This document shows, one piece after another, positions 23,677 through 31,958 of a stretch of 64,000 nt of DNA. Origin of the DNA: [Clostridium] fimetarium (GTDB lineage: Bacteria; Bacillota; Clostridia; Lachnospirales; Lachnospiraceae); NCBI RefSeq assembly GCF_900111235.1, contig NZ_FOJI01000003.1, forward strand, positions 124,001-188,000, given 5' to 3'. The notes under the pieces were generated by a model. The model was given only the letters and a program-made list of their open reading frames with translations. It was not told the origin of the DNA and did not search any database. Both the position numbers and the translations under genes were made by a program. Every line of letters begins with the position of its first letter. Positions within the stretch are counted from its first letter, which is position 1.

Positions 23677-23705
23677 ATGATAACACACTGTTTTTACAAA
23701 TGCAA
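23677..23705 (-). promoter_or_regulatory. Sigma-A type promoter of ammonium operon
   Basis: Minus strand TTGCAT (23700-23705) and TATCAT (23677-23682) are spaced by exactly 17 bases. The start would fall near 23670, ahead of both leader terminators. Confidence 0.65.
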
Positions 23706-23805
23706 TAGTTTTCTAAAAAAAATTAACAATTTTATTTACTTAAACTATAATATGCCGTTACATCGAAACAATTCCTAAAATTCGTAAGTTTTCATGGTGG
23801 ACAAA

Positions 23806-24210
23806 TCAAGTTTTCTTAACAAACTCTATTCTACATTTAGGACACTTAATGCTAATCTTACCTTTTCCCTTAGGGACACGAATCTTTTGTTTGCAATTAG
23901 GGCAGTTGAATATACAATTCTTTTTTCTATCTTTTATCCTGTCCATAAACTTACTCTTTTTACTAAGCATTTTATAACGCAAAGTAAGAAACTTCTGATT
24001 TTCATCATATCGCTTTCCTATATTTCTAGAAAAAATGCGAAAATAGCTAAGGATAAGTACGACAATACCCACCATATATAAAAAGTCCACTTTTAATATC
24101 ATAGATAATAATAAAATAATTCCTGTTCCATATGTTAGTACTTTCCCCAACTGATCCATTCCATAGCGGCCTTGCATAAATACTGCCATTCTTTCTCTAA
24201 GTCTATTCAT
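23806..24210 (-). CDS. Membrane protein with C-terminal zinc ribbon
   Basis: Start placed at the ATG at 24208-24210 (MNRLRERM) with GGAG 8 bases before; 134 residues. Two hydrophobic segments (about residues 25-60) are followed by a basic linker and a zinc-ribbon motif, FNCPNCKQKIRVPKG then IKCPKCRIEF, giving four cysteines. Proteins of this shape are common and unassigned in Lachnospiraceae. It stands alone and is divergent from the MATE gene. Confidence 0.75.
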   Translation of the reverse strand: MNRLRERMAVFMQGRYGMDQLGKVLTYGTGIILLLSMILKVDFLYMVGIVVLILSYFRIFSRNIGKRYDENQKFLTLRYKMLSKKSKFMDRIKDRKKNCIFNCPNCKQKIRVPKGKGKISIKCPKCRIEFVKKT

Positions 24211-24527
24211 TGTCACAACTCCATTCAGCCACAAAACTCTTGCTATATTATTTATACTCTATCATAAATTATAAGAAAATCACATTAAAAAATTATAAAC
24301 TTTTTCTTATAAAAATTATAGAATGTGCCTTATTTATAGAATAAACATCACTATGACAATTTTTCTGTAAAGTTGACTATTATAAGCATCATTTCATAGG
24401 TATTTACATATTTCTTTTTGTATTATATATAAAGTTGGAGGGTTGAATTAATTTCAACTCAGTCAATGGTTACGATGAATGGTTACATTACATAGAGATA
24501 ATTATTCATTAACGAGAAAGGAATTAC
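24211..24527. promoter_or_regulatory. Divergent intergenic region with small palindrome
   Basis: The region lies between two genes read outward and should hold both promoters. A palindrome GTTGAA-TTAAT-TTCAAC at 24442-24458 follows an AT-rich -10-like stretch (TATATA near 24425) on the plus strand and could be an operator for the MATE gene. ATGGTTAC occurs twice just downstream of it. No open frame is seen. Confidence 0.3.
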
Positions 24528-25922
24528 ATGGACACAACTCTATCGGATAAAGACAAGAAATTTCGAGAGTTTGCATTAAATGGAAATATGTGGAGAGTTA
24601 TTCTTCAAGTATGTATCCCTCTTGCAATTTTTCAGTTAGTTAATCACATTTTTAATATACTTGATACTATGATGGCATCACATATCAGTGCCACTGCCGT
24701 TTCTGCTGTTGCATATCTTTCGCAACTTCAAAATATGATTGCAGCAATTGGAACTGGGCTTGCTGTTGGTAGTACATTAAAAATAAGCGAATGTTATGGT
24801 GCTGGCGATTATGATTTAGTCAAAAAAAGGCTAAGTACATTGATTGCTATATGCGTTGGAGTCTCAGCCTTGGTCCTCATGTTGATACCATTTACGCCAT
24901 TTCTTTTAAAGATTAGTGGAACACCTAGCGAATTCATTGAAATTGGAACAAAATATTTTATAGTAACTCTTATTGCTACTGTTATGAGTATTTTTAATAA
25001 TGTATATATTGCAATTGAACGTGCGCGAGGTAATTCAAAAAGAATATTACGCCTCAACATGTTTGTCATAATGTTGAAGCTCTCAATTACCGGGGTATTC
25101 ATCTACGGTCTAAATGCTGATATTACTATGATCGCTGTTGCAACTGTATTTGCTCAACTTTTTCTTTTTATAATGGCTATCAGAAATCTCAGTAGGGGAA
25201 ATGATGCATTTACTTTTAGTTTAAAGAGTATTACTTTTACAGAACGTGTTGTCAAACCAATGCTTACGCTTTCATTTCCAGTTATGGTTGAACGATTAGC
25301 ATTTGCAATGGGTAAAACAGTTGTTAACGCCATGAGTAAAAATTATGGGCCTGTTACCGTTGGGGCCCTTGGAATTTCCAATAATATAAATGGTACTGCT
25401 ACTCAGTTGGAAACTGGTTTTCAAGATGGAGGGGCCTCTATTATCAGTCAGAACCTTGGTGCTTGCAGACCGGATAGAGCACTTGATGCATTTAAAAAAC
25501 TATTAATTATTGAATCTTTGATTGGTCTAATATGCTACATTATCCTTAATGTTTTCATTGATCAGATTAGTTTCGTTTTTGCAAATAGTTCACAAGGTTT
25601 TAATTATGAATTTCAGCAGACAATTATCAAAGTATTTCGTTATGATGCTTTTGGCGGATGCATCCCCTTAGGTATCAACTGTGCAATTATGGCTCTTTTT
25701 TTTGGTTTTGGCAAAACGAAACTAACGTTATTAATTAATTTCTGCCGTGTATTTATATTCAGGATACCACTTTTGTGGGCATTACAGAATTTCACGATAC
25801 TTGGTAGCGAAAGTGTTGGTATCGTTATGGCTGCAAGTAATATTCTTACAGCCGTATTTTCTTCAATCATTGCATTCTTTGTAATAAGACAAATAAAGAA
25901 GGAATGGAATTTGAAGCTTTAA
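24528..25922 (+). CDS. MATE family multidrug/sodium efflux protein
   Basis: 464 residues with twelve hydrophobic helices in two similar halves. The N-terminal region (QLVNHIFNILDTMMASHISA) and the mid-protein FQDGGASIISQNLGA match the MATE family consensus for helices 1 and 7-8. It would export cationic or hydrophobic compounds using an ion gradient. GAAAGGAATTAC precedes the ATG. It is a single-gene unit ending in a strong terminator. Confidence 0.88.
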   Translation: MDTTLSDKDKKFREFALNGNMWRVILQVCIPLAIFQLVNHIFNILDTMMASHISATAVSAVAYLSQLQNMIAAIGTGLAVGSTLKISECYGAGDYDLVKKRLSTLIAICVGVSALVLMLIPFTPFLLKISGTPSEFIEIGTKYFIVTLIATVMSIFNNVYIAIERARGNSKRILRLNMFVIMLKLSITGVFIYGLNADITMIAVATVFAQLFLFIMAIRNLSRGNDAFTFSLKSITFTERVVKPMLTLSFPVMVERLAFAMGKTVVNAMSKNYGPVTVGALGISNNINGTATQLETGFQDGGASIISQNLGACRPDRALDAFKKLLIIESLIGLICYIILNVFIDQISFVFANSSQGFNYEFQQTIIKVFRYDAFGGCIPLGINCAIMALFFGFGKTKLTLLINFCRVFIFRIPLLWALQNFTILGSESVGIVMAASNILTAVFSSIIAFFVIRQIKKEWNLKL

Positions 25923-25967
25923 AACTGCTTACCCCTTATTATAGTGTAAATATATCTCAAGCCAAAA

Positions 25968-26004
25968 GCGGCATACAATTCTGTCAATTGTATGCCGCTT
26001 TTAT
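25968..26004 (+). terminator. Terminator of MATE gene
   Basis: GCGGCATACAATT (25968-25980) pairs perfectly with AATTGTATGCCGC (25986-25998), loop of 5 bases, followed by TTTTAT. It could also act on the opposite strand. Confidence 0.9.
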
Positions 26005-26027
26005 ACTGTTTTTTTATATTATTTAGA

Positions 26028-26066
26028 ATACTATTTTTGTATACTATTTTTGTATATCATTTTTAA
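26028..26066. repeat. Three 13-bp tandem repeats
   Basis: ATACTATTTTTGT occurs twice in tandem, followed by the diverged ATATCATTTTTAA. The period and the TTTTTGTA core resemble the array at 18798-18966. Confidence 0.6.
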
Positions 26067-26104
26067 CATTATATTTTTTATTAATCTGTATTTATATTGT
26101 ATTT

Positions 26105-26650
26105 TCATAATTGTAATGAATGCTCCATATACACATTTCCATCAAGATCTTTCCAGTAAAACTTATCATCAATAATCATATAACTATGAGCGCTTCCTTC
26201 TTTTGGAATGGAAATTGAACCAGCATTCATGTAAGTATAACTTCCTCTGTTTTCAAATTTGGGTACATGTGTGTGTCCGCATAACAGCACATCACCCTCT
26301 TTCATCATTGGGGTATTCTTATCATCAAGTTTATGTCCGTGTGTTATATATATCGTTTTTCCGTCAATGTATAACAATCCTTGCTCCGACATTATTGGAA
26401 ATTCAAGTACCATTTGATCAACTTCCGAATCACAATTACCTCTGATACATATTATTTCGGATTTGATCTCATTTAACATAGTTATTACTTCTTTCGGTGC
26501 ATAGTCTTTGGGCAAATCATTGCGTGGTCCATGATACAAAATATCTCCCAACAGAACTAATTTATCTGGTTTTTCTTGTTCAAATGCTTTTAATAATTTT
26601 CTGCAATAGTATGCAGAACCATGAATATCTGAGGCTACCATTAGTTTCAT
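26105..26650 (-). CDS. YfcE-type metallophosphoesterase
   Basis: 181 residues, the usual YfcE/MJ0936 length. Metal-binding motifs are complete: SDIHGS near residue 8, LLGDILYHGPR, RGNCDSEVD, THGHKLDD and LCGHTHVP. Such proteins are manganese-dependent phosphodiesterases of unclear natural substrate. It starts 2 bases after the HAAS-type membrane protein gene and is probably cotranscribed with padR. Confidence 0.88.
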   Translation of the reverse strand: MKLMVASDIHGSAYYCRKLLKAFEQEKPDKLVLLGDILYHGPRNDLPKDYAPKEVITMLNEIKSEIICIRGNCDSEVDQMVLEFPIMSEQGLLYIDGKTIYITHGHKLDDKNTPMMKEGDVLLCGHTHVPKFENRGSYTYMNAGSISIPKEGSAHSYMIIDDKFYWKDLDGNVYMEHSLQL

Positions 26651-26652
26651 TT

Positions 26653-27708
26653 TTAATTCCCTTCTTTTTTCCCTGGTGCAATAATATTACAAACTGCTGC
26701 AATTCCTCCAAATAATACACCTGCAATCGGCCATACTATCCAGGTTCTGCCCCAATCCATTGTAATAAAACTCCATCCTAAATATATTGCAGTTGCGATT
26801 GGCCAATAGACAGACGCAACTTTTCCTGCAAGGTCATCATTGTTCACATTTTTTGATGCATATTCCTCTTCGTGAAGAAGTTGCTTATAACTGTCCCTTT
26901 TCATCCCAGCCGTAATAAACAAATATACAGACGCTGCAACTATGATTAGTAATAAGCCCACACATACAGCTGCCACTCCGTCACTCAAATCATCAAATAA
27001 CGTACCGGCTATAACAACAGGAATCACACTAATAATACAAAGTATTACTCCCAATGTGATTTTAATTCCAAATTCCGCTGTTTCATTTTCTTTCAAATCT
27101 TTTACATAATTAGAAGCTAAATAATCAAGTTCAAAGTTTTCTTTCTTAATGTAGCTATATTTTTCATATTGTAACCCACTTATAATGAATAATGCAACCG
27201 CAATTGCAACAAAAACAAATAATATCGTTAGCCCGATTGCAAGAGCGACTTTTTCTGGTACAGCATTTGCTTCAAAAAACAGAATTCCATTCGCAACATC
27301 AATCGAATTATCCCCTCCAGATAATCCCACCAATATAATCAATGGTACCACGCTCAAAATACAAAGAATTACTCCCATTGCTATTTTTAATGCGAATTTT
27401 GAAGTGCTTTGGATGAAATCCTTTGTTTCCTCTAACGATATGCTTCTTACCGGCACACCTTTATTAGTTGTATTATTTTCATATCCGTTTGAATTATTGT
27501 TAATACCCAATTCTTCTTTTAATTCATCAATATTTCCAAACTCTGAAATCACAATACCTATTGCTTCATTTTCACTTTTCCCTTGGATCTTAAGTTCATT
27601 ATACTTATCCTCCATCATTGCAATTAATTCTTCCTTTGCTCTAATCACCTCATTTGTTTTGGGTAAACTCTGAAACAAATTTTCAATATACATTTTAATT
27701 GTATCCAT
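26653..27708 (-). CDS. HAAS/permease-prefix-type membrane protein
   Basis: Start set at the ATG at 27706-27708 (MDTIKMYIENLF), which follows GGAG at 6 bases; 351 residues. Residues 1-70 form a helical domain (ELIAMMEDKYNELKIQGKSENEAIGIVISEFG) typical of the DUF1700/HAAS or permease-prefix domain that pairs with PadR regulators. The rest has about eight hydrophobic helices arranged as an internal duplication: LGVILCIISVIPVVI resembles MGVILCILSVVPLII about 110 residues earlier. Known partners are controlled by the adjacent PadR protein. The biochemical role is unknown. Confidence 0.8.
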   Translation of the reverse strand: MDTIKMYIENLFQSLPKTNEVIRAKEELIAMMEDKYNELKIQGKSENEAIGIVISEFGNIDELKEELGINNNSNGYENNTTNKGVPVRSISLEETKDFIQSTSKFALKIAMGVILCILSVVPLIILVGLSGGDNSIDVANGILFFEANAVPEKVALAIGLTILFVFVAIAVALFIISGLQYEKYSYIKKENFELDYLASNYVKDLKENETAEFGIKITLGVILCIISVIPVVIAGTLFDDLSDGVAAVCVGLLLIIVAASVYLFITAGMKRDSYKQLLHEEEYASKNVNNDDLAGKVASVYWPIATAIYLGWSFITMDWGRTWIVWPIAGVLFGGIAAVCNIIAPGKKEGN

Positions 27709-27789
27709 ACTTTTCTCCAATCCTGCGCATTTTTGCCCATATCTAATTTTAGATTTTTATATTTAAAAATATACTTTCTTGTTTTGCTT

Positions 27790-28116
27790 TTATATACTCC
27801 TAACAAATCGTTCTACAACGTCTTTCGTCAATTCCCACTCTTCGCACTTCTCTTTATAATAGCCAATTCCAGCCTCAGTAATTCTGTAATAAGTCCTTCG
27901 TTTTCCATTCGTTTCATCTCCATAAAACGATTCAATCATGCCATTCTTTTCCAACCTAGTAAATGCTGAATATAATGTTGTTTCCTTCATGATATATTTT
28001 CCTTCTGATAATTCCTTAATTTGTTTAGATATCTCATACCCATATGAGGCTTCATGCATCACAAGGAATAATATAATCATATCATTATATCCTCTAATAC
28101 CATCGCTACTTATCAC
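27790..28116 (-). CDS. PadR family transcriptional regulator
   Basis: Start chosen at the GTG at 28114-28116, read as MISSDGIRGYNDMIILFL, because GGAGG lies 8 bases upstream and this matches the usual PadR N-terminus. 108 residues: winged helix with SYGYEISKQIKELS, then ETTLYSAFTRLEKNGMIES and GKRRTYYRITEAG, all typical. It probably represses its own operon through the palindrome at 28250-28289 and releases it on binding a small molecule. Confidence 0.88.
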   Translation of the reverse strand: MISSDGIRGYNDMIILFLVMHEASYGYEISKQIKELSEGKYIMKETTLYSAFTRLEKNGMIESFYGDETNGKRRTYYRITEAGIGYYKEKCEEWELTKDVVERFVRSI

Positions 28117-28141
28117 ATGCCATTCCTCCAATCGCTTTTGA

Positions 28142-28186
28142 TTTAAACTCTTTAGCTTTAATTGCTTTAGATTTAATCTCTTTAGA
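28142..28186. repeat. Three 15-bp tandem repeats upstream of padR
   Basis: Units TTTAAACTCTTTAGC, TTTAATTGCTTTAGA and TTTAATCTCTTTAGA lie in the 5' untranslated region of padR, with a further diverged unit after them. Confidence 0.6.
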
Positions 28187-28213
28187 TCTAATCTTTATAA
28201 TATTTTATTCATC

Positions 28214-28294
28214 TACTACGATGATAGTACTACGTTTATAGTATTACGTCTGTCGTAGTAAATATAATTTACCATAATTACCACGACAGGTCAA
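28214..28294 (-). promoter_or_regulatory. padR promoter with nested operator repeats
   Basis: CTGTCGTAGTAA (28250-28261) and TTACCACGACAG (28278-28289) form a 12-bp inverted repeat with one mismatch and a 16-base spacer. A second inverted pair TACTACGA (28214-28221) and TCGTAGTA (28253-28260) and a direct repeat AGTA-C/T-TACGT (28226-28235, 28240-28249) overlap it. TTGACC on the minus strand (28289-28294) is a good -35. Autoregulation by PadR is the likely use. Confidence 0.55.
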
Positions 28295-28400
28295 GTACTT
28301 TTTCTAATTATTTGAGATATATTTTTATTTATATATATTATAATTTCTCTTCCCCTCATTAAATTCTATTTTGCCATTTCTGCTTCATTATGAACTGGAA

Positions 28401-28442
28401 CTATAAAAATAGCCGAACAGTCTTTATGGACTATTCGGCTAT
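28401..28442 (-). terminator. Terminator of AbiEi-like gene
   Basis: ATAGCCGAACAGTC (28409-28422) pairs with 28428-28442 around a short loop; on the minus strand five T follow the stem. Confidence 0.88.
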
Positions 28443-28510
28443 ATATCAGATAATTAATACAATTTTTCTATAACTTCTATTTCATAGAATTGTTAACTAT
28501 AAACTTGATC

Positions 28511-29188
28511 TTATTTTACTTTTGAAACTTTGGGGATCTTATACTTCGATGCACAATTTAAGTACTTCCCAAGAGAATTATTCACACGATACATATCTAA
28601 AATGCTCTTCATAAATGCAATCGAACTCTTTTTATATTTCATCTTCTCTAATACTCTTAATGCACTTTCATCATTATATCCTAATGCAAACTGTCTAGCA
28701 TATATAGAGAATTTTTCTTTACTAAATTTCTCAATGCTGTCGTAATTTTGTAAAATTTCAAAAGCTTCAATAATTCTTGTATTATCATAATTCAATTCCA
28801 TAGGTACTTTACTAATTGCAATATTTCCTATATTTTTCTTATCTTGATCTACTATGGTAGAATACAGTTCAAAATAATCTTTTATCGCATCGGAAATGCC
28901 ATATTTGTGGTACAATTGATAACCTATATACATGCCATTATCATTGTTTTCCCCAAAATAATAATTTAGAATTGTGTCAACATTATAAGTATAATTTTCA
29001 CTGTTTTTGAAATATATACCTTTTGATAATCTTACTAGTTTTTTTTCTTTCACCATGCGCTCCATGATTTTAAAAAATGCGCCTTCAGAATATTTCGAAA
29101 ATTTTTCTGAATATAATTTGCTGATAAAAATTATATCCTCGTCATCTAATCCATCTACATATTCCTCGATTTTAATTCTGCAGCTCAT
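28511..29188 (-). CDS. AbiEi-like/DUF6088-type winged-helix protein without visible toxin partner
   Basis: 225 residues. The N-terminal 60 residues look like a winged helix ending in LVRLSKGIYFK, the hallmark turn of AbiEi-type antitoxins and DUF6088 proteins. The rest is mixed alpha-helical with no Cys pattern. AbiEi normally sits next to the AbiEii nucleotidyltransferase toxin; no such gene lies on either side here. A terminator follows directly, so it is a one-gene unit. AGGAG precedes the ATG. It could be an orphan antitoxin, a regulator or a remnant of a phage-defence pair. Confidence 0.55.
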   Translation of the reverse strand: MSCRIKIEEYVDGLDDEDIIFISKLYSEKFSKYSEGAFFKIMERMVKEKKLVRLSKGIYFKNSENYTYNVDTILNYYFGENNDNGMYIGYQLYHKYGISDAIKDYFELYSTIVDQDKKNIGNIAISKVPMELNYDNTRIIEAFEILQNYDSIEKFSKEKFSIYARQFALGYNDESALRVLEKMKYKKSSIAFMKSILDMYRVNNSLGKYLNCASKYKIPKVSKVK

Positions 29189-29271
29189 TTACAACTTCTC
29201 CTCTTAATATCAAATCGAATAAAGTAATTCTAGTATAAAACCAGAACATATATGCGTCAAGTTTTTTAGAA

Positions 29272-29311
29272 TTAAAAAAGTCTCGCTTCAAACCATAAAA
29301 TGAGGCGAGAC
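29272..29311 (-). terminator. Terminator of repeat-rich protein gene
   Basis: Minus strand GTCTCGC pairs with GCGAGAC, with partial pairing inward, and is followed by six T. Confidence 0.75.
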
Positions 29312-29384
29312 CTGCACATGCTATTTATTTTTTTATATACTCTTTATCAGTATAACTTTCTATCTACTTATAAAGCTTTTTCAT

Positions 29385-30098
29385 CTACTTTTCTGCTTTT
29401 TCGTTTGCCTTTTCAGCTTTTTCGTCTGCTTTTTCTGCTTTTTCGTCTGCCTTTTCAGCTTTTTCATTTGCATTTTCAGCTTTTTCATTTGCTTTTTCAG
29501 CTTTTTCGTTTGCTTTTTCAGCTTTTTCGTTTGCCTTTTCAGCTTTTTCGTTTGCTTTATCAGCTTTTTCATCTGTAACGTCTTCTGGCTCAAAATCATT
29601 TTCATCTTCAAATTCGTCATCATCTGAATAAAAATTAGCTGGAATAATCTCTATAGAACTAATTGTTGATTTACCGATAATAAATACTGTTGGAATACCT
29701 TCTTCAATAGCATTTTGAACTAAGTTCTTGATACCACTTGCAACATTTTCGATGTCACAGGTTACATTAACACCCTCTGGAAGTATGATTTGAACGATAC
29801 TTGCATCACTTTTAAAATTAATATATGCATCTTTTTCAAATACAGCAAGACTTAAATCAAGAATAAGTTTTGAAGCTATCGCTTTAATTTCGCAGCCTTC
29901 AAAATCTTCATCTTCAATTTCTATTGATTTACTTGTGCATACTGCATTGTATTTCTTTACTTCATCACAAATGCTTTCTGTTTCTTCTTTTTCAAATTTT
30001 TCTTTTAGAATTTTGTACTTATCGTATACTACTTTGCCAGCCACAGCTAACGCTGTAACTCCTACAAATGCTTTTGCAATTGATTTTTTCTTAGCCAT
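29385..30098 (-). CDS. Membrane-associated protein with Lys/Glu/Ala heptad repeats
   Basis: 237 residues. Residues 1-25 contain a basic start and a short hydrophobic helix (AFVGVTALAVAGKVVYD), like YtxH-type envelope proteins. Residues about 45-165 form a beta-rich domain (VQIILPEGVNVTCDIENV) similar in style to the toast-rack/LiaF-like C-terminal fold. From about residue 172 the protein consists of about nine copies of a heptad KANEKAE / KADEKAE, encoded by 21-bp tandem repeats at about 29390-29570. This end should be a long charged helix or coiled coil. Function unknown; no neighbour gives a clear hint. Confidence 0.7.
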   Translation of the reverse strand: MAKKKSIAKAFVGVTALAVAGKVVYDKYKILKEKFEKEETESICDEVKKYNAVCTSKSIEIEDEDFEGCEIKAIASKLILDLSLAVFEKDAYINFKSDASIVQIILPEGVNVTCDIENVASGIKNLVQNAIEEGIPTVFIIGKSTISSIEIIPANFYSDDDEFEDENDFEPEDVTDEKADKANEKAEKANEKAEKANEKAEKANEKAENANEKAEKADEKAEKADEKAEKANEKAEK

Positions 30099-30295
30099 AA
30101 TAAAGCCTCCTATTTAATACTACTATTATATTCACATGTTTAGAAATAATTATACCACCAATTCTATTGAAATTGCAAAGTTATTATAGCAAAAGATTAT
30201 ATATTATATATTGAAAGTTCAAAAACATTTACTAAATATTCGAAAACACTATATTAAATTGCATAAAACAGTCGGCGAAGTAATCAACCTCGCTA

Positions 30296-30928
30296 CTAGT
30301 TTGCGTCATTCTTTGAAAATATACATCCGCAATAATTTTGTCTGTATAAATCATATTCCTTTGATAATTCAATTGATCTCTTGTACCCTTCTTTCTTTTT
30401 GAAGTCCGATAAGAGATACTCTATTCCATACTCTATTCCAAGGTTATGACCAATTTCATTTAATTTAGCACTGTTTTTTAATGGGCTGATAGAAAGTGTA
30501 GTTGTAAAATAGTTAAACCCACCTTCTTTTGCCACTTTAGCCGTTTCTCGCAGACGCATATCATAGCAGACAAAGCAACGCGCTCCACCTTCCTTGCAAT
30601 CTTCAAGCCCCAAAACACTCTTATTGTAATTCTCATTATCATAATTCCCCTCCAAAAAGCTGACCTCATATTTTGTTGGAAACTCACTAATGAGACGTTT
30701 TTGTTCTTGCACTCTCTTTTTATATTCTTCTATTTCAGAAATGTTAGGATTATAGTAAAATACCGTCAAATGAAAATACTGTGACAGATATTCAATTACA
30801 TAACTGCTACAAGGCGCACAACAACTATGTAGCAGCAATGTCGGAACCTTGCCCTGCTCTTGAAGTTTGAAAATCAACTTGTCCAATTCTTTCTGAAAAT
30901 TAATTGATCCTTTTTCTGGGTAAAACAT
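30296..30928 (-). CDS. queH: Epoxyqueuosine reductase QueH
   Basis: 210 residues, matching the QueH family (former DUF208) that replaces QueG in the last step of queuosine synthesis in tRNA. Cysteine motifs are present: HSCCAPCSSYVIEYL near residue 35, GARCFVCYDMRL in the middle and NYCGCIFS at the end, which bind the Fe/4Fe-4S centre. AAGGAAATGCA precedes the ATG. It lies 92 bases after hisA-like gene and may be cotranscribed. Confidence 0.88.
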   Translation of the reverse strand: MFYPEKGSINFQKELDKLIFKLQEQGKVPTLLLHSCCAPCSSYVIEYLSQYFHLTVFYYNPNISEIEEYKKRVQEQKRLISEFPTKYEVSFLEGNYDNENYNKSVLGLEDCKEGGARCFVCYDMRLRETAKVAKEGGFNYFTTTLSISPLKNSAKLNEIGHNLGIEYGIEYLLSDFKKKEGYKRSIELSKEYDLYRQNYCGCIFSKNDAN

Positions 30929-31020
30929 TGCATTTCCTTTCTTTACTGCCGCTGTTTCTAAATCTTCCTGCCGATCTTAGATATTGCTACTAATTCTCAA
31001 TCTACTGCAAATTCTAGATT

Positions 31021-31803
31021 CTACTGCAAATTCTCACATTTTTTAAGTACTTCCTCAAACTTCATATTGCCACCAAAAAGATCTAATGCGCTTCCAACGG
31101 TAACATCTATTTTATTTTGTCCAAGTTTTTTAATCAATTCTATATCTTCAAATGAGCCTACGCCACCAGCATAGGTGATCGGTATTTTCGACCAATTTCC
31201 AAGCATTGTAACTAATTCTTTATCAATACCACTCGCCTTGCCCTCCACATCAACTGCATGAATCATAAATTCATCACAGTAATTTGCCAAGAGGTCTAAT
31301 GTACTTTCTGTTAGTTTTACTTCAGTGAACTTTTGCCACCTGTCAGTGACAATATAGTATTCGCCATCTTTTTTCCTGCAGCTAAGGTCCAATACAAGGT
31401 TATCCTTGCCAACTGCATTTACAATTGCATCCAGATTATCAAAATTGATTTTACCATCTTTGAACACATAGGAAGTCACCAAAACATGAGAAGCTCCCAT
31501 ATCTAAAAATGCCTTTGCATTATCAGCGTTAATCCCACCACCAATCTGAAGGCCACCTGGATAGCTTTGTAAGGCTAATTGCGCTTGCTTCCAATCCGAC
31601 TCATAATACTCAGAATCGGCTGGATTAAGAAGGATAATATGCCCTCCTTTTACTTTGTTTTTCTTATATAATTGAGCATAGAAGGAAGCATCTTGCTGTG
31701 ATACGAAATTTTCTTCGGCTTGGTTGCCAGTATCTAGTAAGCTACCTCCAACAATTTGCTTTACTTTTCCATTGTGTATGTCAATGCATGGTTTGAAGTT
31801 CAT
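31021..31803 (-). CDS. hisA: Eukaryotic-type HisA (ProFAR isomerase)
   Basis: 260 residues. The sequence begins FKPCIDIHNGKVKQIVGGSL and ends with a TIM-barrel phosphate site ITYAGGVGSFEDIELIKKLG, matching the HIS6-like group of phosphoribosylformimino-AICAR-ribotide isomerases, which differ from standard bacterial HisA by longer loops (YESDWKQAQLAL). It catalyses the fourth step of histidine synthesis. No other his gene is in the window, so it lies outside a his operon. GAGGAGACGATAA precedes the ATG. The last codons are partly duplicated just downstream (TCTACTGCAAATTCT at about 31000 and 31019). Confidence 0.85.
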   Translation of the reverse strand: MNFKPCIDIHNGKVKQIVGGSLLDTGNQAEENFVSQQDASFYAQLYKKNKVKGGHIILLNPADSEYYESDWKQAQLALQSYPGGLQIGGGINADNAKAFLDMGASHVLVTSYVFKDGKINFDNLDAIVNAVGKDNLVLDLSCRKKDGEYYIVTDRWQKFTEVKLTESTLDLLANYCDEFMIHAVDVEGKASGIDKELVTMLGNWSKIPITYAGGVGSFEDIELIKKLGQNKIDVTVGSALDLFGGNMKFEEVLKKCENLQ

Positions 31804-31958
31804 TTATCGTCTCCTCGCATAAAATCTAATCATTTTATTTGAATTTCGTAATACTGATTTATCATATTATACATCAACGTATACTTATATCCAAGGATTT
31901 TTATGTTATTAAATTTTAATAGTGTAACTGCTCAGTACCTAAACAATTCCAATAGTTA

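Noticed and set aside
25463-25475. Third copy of the hairpin element (GCAGACCGG)
   Set aside because: It is a chance match inside the MATE coding sequence with none of the flanking helices.
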